From Chloroflexota bacterium (lineage in GTDB: Bacteria; Chloroflexota; Anaerolineae; Anaerolineales; Villigracilaceae), in contig JAJYOH010000185.1 in NCBI GenBank assembly GCA_021796315.1, forward strand, positions 1 through 9,917: DNA of 9,917 nt, in the 5' to 3' direction. Under the pieces are notes generated by a model, which saw only the letters and a program-made list of their open reading frames with translations, was not told the DNA's origin and did not search any database. The position numbers and the translations under genes are program-made. This document shows positions 7,311-9,917 of this stretch, in pieces. How positions within the stretch are numbered: position 1 is the stretch's first letter; each line of letters begins with the position of its first letter.

Positions 7311-8348
7311 ATGAAATTGAATTTTGCAATGTGGCAGAAAGCGCTCAACGTGATCCCGGAAGTTTCCCAGGCTGAGTGGGATCAGTTGGATGTGATTTCA
7401 AAATGGTTGATTTCCACGCGCGCTGCTGTCTTGATCATGACCTTCCTTTCCGCTGCACTGGCCGGGATCTTTGCCTTTCGCGCTGGTGTATTCCATTTCG
7501 TTCCTTGGCTTATCCTTACCTTCGGCCTCATCATGGCACATGCCGCCAATAATATCTTCAACGACTTTACCGACTATGTGCGAGGTGTGGACAAGGATAA
7601 TTATTTCCGCACGATCTATGGCGCGCAGCCCATCGCCAGCGGGCTGATGACCAAACGCCAGCATTTGACATATTTCGCGGTGACGGGTCTGATTGCTTTG
7701 GCGGCTGGCGTCTACCTCATTGCCATCAACGGCTGGGATGTAAACATTTGGATCCTGCTCGGTCTCGGCGCGTTCTTCGTGTTGTTCTACACCTGGCCGC
7801 TGAAATACATGGCAATGGGCGAGGTTGCCGTTCTCATCGTGTGGGGTCCGCTCATGATCGGCGGCGGATATTACGTGATGGCCCATAAATGGGACTGGAA
7901 TGTGATGATCGCCAGCGTCCCGTATGTGCTTGGTGTGACGACCGTTATCTTTGGAAAACACATCGACAAGTTTAAGATCGATCAGGAAAAGAAAATCTTC
8001 ACACTGCCGGTTTTGATCGGAGAAAAAGCCGCGCGTTATTCCGTGTTAGCGATGATGGTCCTTCCTTATCTTCTTACCGGATACTTGATCGCGATCAAAT
8101 TTTTTACTCCCGTCATGGCAATTGTGTTGCTGGCTTTGCCGACCTTCCTCCAAGTGTATCCAGCCCTTCTCAAACCCAAGCCTGAGACGCGCCCCGAAAA
8201 CTTCCCGGACGGGCAGGGCGGATGGCCGTTATATTTTGCGCCTCTGGCTTTTGGCAACAACCGCGCTTTTGGCGTTTGGTTCCTGCTTGGCCTGATCCTA
8301 GATATGGTTCTCCGCCTGCTTCCGTTCACCACCAATTTCTGGCGTTAG
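7311..8348 (+). CDS. UbiA/MenA-like prenyltransferase, first tandem copy
   Basis: An integral-membrane enzyme of 345 residues with about nine hydrophobic helices (roughly 37-55, 63-80, 118-138, 145-161, 169-187, 198-215, 245-263, 266-286, 318-338). The first aspartate motif NDFTDYVRGVDKD at 84-96 is the allylic-diphosphate/Mg2+ site of the UbiA superfamily and is closest to MenA. The second, around HIDKFKID at 217-224 followed by TLPVLIGEKAARY, matches the MenA pattern before the TLxVxLG stretch. UbiA enzymes attach a polyprenyl chain to an acceptor; for MenA the acceptor is 1,4-dihydroxy-2-naphthoate in menaquinone synthesis. The acceptor here is not certain. A preamble of about 33 residues (MKLNFAMWQK... 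EWDQLDVISKW) precedes TM1 and is shared with the next gene. AAGGAG 6 nt before the ATG supports the start, and a hairpin terminator follows. Confidence 0.87.
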   Translation: MKLNFAMWQKALNVIPEVSQAEWDQLDVISKWLISTRAAVLIMTFLSAALAGIFAFRAGVFHFVPWLILTFGLIMAHAANNIFNDFTDYVRGVDKDNYFRTIYGAQPIASGLMTKRQHLTYFAVTGLIALAAGVYLIAINGWDVNIWILLGLGAFFVLFYTWPLKYMAMGEVAVLIVWGPLMIGGGYYVMAHKWDWNVMIASVPYVLGVTTVIFGKHIDKFKIDQEKKIFTLPVLIGEKAARYSVLAMMVLPYLLTGYLIAIKFFTPVMAIVLLALPTFLQVYPALLKPKPETRPENFPDGQGGWPLYFAPLAFGNNRAFGVWFLLGLILDMVLRLLPFTTNFWR

Positions 8349-8369
8349 ATAAATTCAAGTCAAGTCATC

Positions 8370-8403
8370 AAAACAGAACTGATAAATTCCGTTCTGTTTT
8401 TTT
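8370..8403 (+). terminator. Rho-independent terminator after the first prenyltransferase
   Basis: The arms AAAACAGAAC (8370-8379) and GTTCTGTTTT (8391-8400) pair perfectly across an 11-nt loop and run into a T tract to 8403. The stem is AT-rich but complete. It lies 21 nt after the TAG stop and separates this gene from its paralogue. Confidence 0.8.
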
Positions 8404-8428
8404 ACTGTCGAAAATTTTGGAATAGTTA

Positions 8429-8434
8429 TATAAT
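8429..8434 (+). promoter_or_regulatory. Candidate -10 box for the second prenyltransferase gene
   Basis: TATAAT inside TTATATAATTTTG, 28 nt before the ATG at 8463, the same spacing as in the first copy. The -35 position (8406-8411, TGTCGA) is weak. It lies between the terminator of the first copy and the second gene, so the second copy probably has its own transcript. Confidence 0.55.
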
Positions 8435-8452
8435 TTTGCACAAGACTAATTC

Positions 8453-8456
8453 GGAG
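8453..8456 (+). promoter_or_regulatory. Ribosome binding site deciding the start at 8463
   Basis: GGAG followed by 6 nt and the ATG at 8463. It would lie inside the coding sequence if the upstream in-frame TTG at 8436 were used. It sits at the same distance from the ATG as the GGAG in the first copy. Confidence 0.75.
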
Positions 8457-8462
8457 AATCGT

Positions 8463-9596
8463 ATGAAAATCAATTTTGCAATGTGGCGCAAAGCCGCGTG
8501 GGAATTAATCAAAATGGACGACAAGAAAGAGTGGGACGCTCTGGATGTTGTTTCCAAGTGGCTGATTGCCACCCGTTCGGCCGTAACGACCGTCACGATT
8601 TATTCAAGCATCATTGCCGGCTTGCTGGCCTGGCGTGATGGATATTTCTCCTGGCTGCCGTGGATCATTCTGACGCTCGGCCTTTTCATTGCACATGGCA
8701 CGAACAATCTGCTCAACGATTACACTGATTTTTCGCGCGGCATCGACAAGGATTATTATTTTCGCACACAATATGGCGTCCATCCGCTGGCGCAAAATTT
8801 CTGGACGAAGAGTCAGCAGATCCAGTGGTTCCTCGTCAGCGGCGTGATCGCCACACTTTCCGGCGTGTTCGCCCTTTTCTATGCTCACTTCAATCCGGGC
8901 GTCATCGGGCTATTTGCCTTCGGTGCTTTGATCCTGCTTTTCTACACCTGGCCGTTGAAATATTGGGCGTTGGGCGAACTGGCCATCTTCCTGATCTGGG
9001 GACCGATCATGATCGCGGGCGTGTACTTCGTCCTGATGCTTGGAAGCAATGGCAGCATGGCAAACATTTGGAATGTGGCACTGGCAGGCATCCCGTTTGG
9101 TTTGAGCGTGGCCAGCATCAACGTCGGCAAACACATCGACAAGATGAACGACGACAAAGTCAAGGGCGTTGGAACTTTCCCGGTGCGCGTCGGGCAGACC
9201 TTTGCGCGCTACGTCAATATTGCGGCCATCGTGGTCGCCTATGTGGTTGTCATCTATCTGGTCATCACTGGTTATTTCTCAATATTCATGTTGCTGGTTC
9301 TGTTCGCTCTCCAGCGTGCGCTGTATGCCGTGATGGCGCTTTCCAAGCCGCGCCCCGATAGCGCTCCCAAAGGCTTCGAGGCTTTTTGGCCTACATGGTT
9401 CAGCGGTTTCTGTTTTTACCATAACCGCATGTTCGGCGGACTGTTCATCCTCGGCGTATTGCTCGATACGCTCTTCCGTAAACTGCCGTTCAATCTGCCG
9501 CTTTCGCTTAACTGGCTCGGCGTGATCGCGCTGGGCATTGGAGCAATTTATGCGGTCGTAAAAATGCAACTCGCAAGGGCTAAGAAAACAGTGTAA
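8463..9596 (+). CDS. UbiA/MenA-like prenyltransferase, second tandem copy with extra C-terminal helix
   Basis: A 377-residue paralogue of the preceding gene. The two align from the first residue: MKINFAMWRKA here against MKLNFAMWQKA. The same EWDxLDVxSKWLIxTR segment runs into TM1. The first aspartate motif is NDYTDFSRGIDKD at 85-97. The second lies around HIDKMNDDK at 224-232 and is followed by TFPVRVGQTFARY. The shared GKHIDK and LLFYTWPLKY-type segments confirm common descent. About ten hydrophobic helices are visible; the last (about 350-366) plus a basic tail is absent from the first copy. The reaction is expected to be prenyl transfer to an aromatic or other acceptor in the membrane, with substrate unknown. 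I chose the ATG at 8463 because of the GGAG before it and the match to the paralogue; a TTG nine codons upstream is unlikely. A strong hairpin follows the stop. Confidence 0.87.
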   Translation: MKINFAMWRKAAWELIKMDDKKEWDALDVVSKWLIATRSAVTTVTIYSSIIAGLLAWRDGYFSWLPWIILTLGLFIAHGTNNLLNDYTDFSRGIDKDYYFRTQYGVHPLAQNFWTKSQQIQWFLVSGVIATLSGVFALFYAHFNPGVIGLFAFGALILLFYTWPLKYWALGELAIFLIWGPIMIAGVYFVLMLGSNGSMANIWNVALAGIPFGLSVASINVGKHIDKMNDDKVKGVGTFPVRVGQTFARYVNIAAIVVAYVVVIYLVITGYFSIFMLLVLFALQRALYAVMALSKPRPDSAPKGFEAFWPTWFSGFCFYHNRMFGGLFILGVLLDTLFRKLPFNLPLSLNWLGVIALGIGAIYAVVKMQLARAKKTV

Positions 9597-9618
9597 GACG
9601 TAATTCGTTTTCCGTAAG

Positions 9619-9645
9619 AAAAGGCTCCGATCATCGGAGCCTTTT
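9619..9645. terminator. Bidirectional hairpin terminator between convergent genes
   Basis: AAAAGGCTCCGAT and ATCGGAGCCTTTT form a perfect inverted repeat around one central base. As RNA this gives an 11-bp stem with a 5-nt loop. T-rich runs lie on both sides (TTTTACTTTTT on plus, CCTTTTC on minus), so it can stop both the prenyltransferase transcript and the converging minus-strand gene. Confidence 0.88.
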
Positions 9646-9650
9646 ACTTT

Positions 9651-9917
9651 TTACGCATTTCGGATCACGAGATCTTCTATTTCAAGCCATTCTTCTTTTC
9701 CCGCCAGAACGCCGATTGAAATTTTTCCATCCGGCTTGAAGGCCGCAAATTGATTATCGATCCAGACGACCAGACCCAGCGGCGGACGCGGACTCACCGG
9801 CGAATCCAGCACGAGCGCCTCATCCACCCAAAAAGCGGAACGCGTCGGACTCCACTCGAGGCGGTAGCTGTGCCATTGAGTTGCGTCCACGCTGACAGTT
9901 GCCGCGTCCTCGTCAAT
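9651..9917 (-). CDS. C-terminal part of a concanavalin A-like (GH16-like) beta-sandwich protein (partial)
   Basis: An open frame enters from the right edge and ends at TAA (9651-9653), giving 88 residues beginning IDEDAATVSVDATQWHSYRL. The segment WHSYRLEWSPTRSAFWVDEA closely resembles the WHxYxIEWxPxxxxFYVDG stretch of GH16-type glycanases and related laminarin/lectin-like folds. LGLVVWIDNQF and the final WLEIEDLVI look like the last strands of such a sandwich. The catalytic motif of GH16 lies further upstream and is not in the window, so enzyme or binding activity cannot be decided. An internal GTG at 9890 is not needed as a start because the frame stays open to the edge. It converges on the second prenyltransferase gene and shares its terminator. 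Confidence 0.55.
   Translation of the reverse strand: MDEDAATVSVDATQWHSYRLEWSPTRSAFWVDEALVLDSPVSPRPPLGLVVWIDNQFAAFKPDGKISIGVLAGKEEWLEIEDLVIRNA

Noticed and set aside
8436..8462. A TTG start nine codons before the second prenyltransferase ATG
   Set aside because: The ATG at 8463 matches the paralogue's first residue and has GGAG 6 nt upstream; the TTG overlaps the promoter region and has no Shine-Dalgarno.
9651..9890. A complete 79-residue protein starting at GTG 9890
   Set aside because: The frame stays open to the window edge and the fold appears to begin further upstream, so it is better read as the end of a longer gene.
1..9917. CRISPR array, insertion sequence, tRNA or rRNA
   Set aside because: I saw no regularly spaced repeats, transposase motifs, terminal inverted repeats, or tRNA/rRNA-like segments.

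Overview
The window looks like part of a bacterial chromosome, most likely from an anaerobic or facultative member of the Chloroflexota (Anaerolineae-like). That assignment is an inference from the gene families (paired CCG-type Fe-S proteins with ETF, and MenA-like prenyltransferases). There is no rRNA or marker gene here to prove it. Coding density is high. I see no mobile element, CRISPR array, tRNA or rRNA.

Left part (1-6879, all minus strand): a tight run of five genes read from right to left. The order is a soluble HdrD-like iron-sulfur protein, etfB, etfA, a membrane-bound cytochrome b / iron-sulfur / CCG protein, and a Cache-HAMP sensor histidine kinase that runs off the left edge. 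Gaps are only 11, 13, 26 and 41 nt and every start has a Shine-Dalgarno sequence, so this is very probably one operon. The first four genes read as an electron-transfer module. EtfAB would collect electrons from flavin dehydrogenases encoded elsewhere, and the membrane protein, which resembles the EtfAB:menaquinone oxidoreductase (EMO) class, would pass them to the quinone pool. The soluble paralogue would be an extra relay or an alternative partner. The kinase may sense a small ligand related to the same metabolism.

Middle (6880-7310): a 431-nt divergent regulatory region. It holds a TGTGA-N6-TCACA palindrome of the CRP/FNR type beside a minus-strand TATAAT, a second TATAAT serving the plus-strand gene, and a cluster of small dyads in the presumed operon leader.

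Right part (7311-9596, plus strand): two tandem paralogous UbiA/MenA-like integral-membrane prenyltransferases. Each has its own TATAAT at the same distance from its ATG and its own terminator. They share an unusual conserved N-terminal preamble. A quinone- or lipid-forming role beside a quinone-reducing operon makes a joint respiratory function plausible but unproven.

Right edge (9651-9917, minus strand): the C-terminal end of a protein resembling a concanavalin A-like/GH16-type beta-sandwich. It converges on the second prenyltransferase across a bidirectional terminator.
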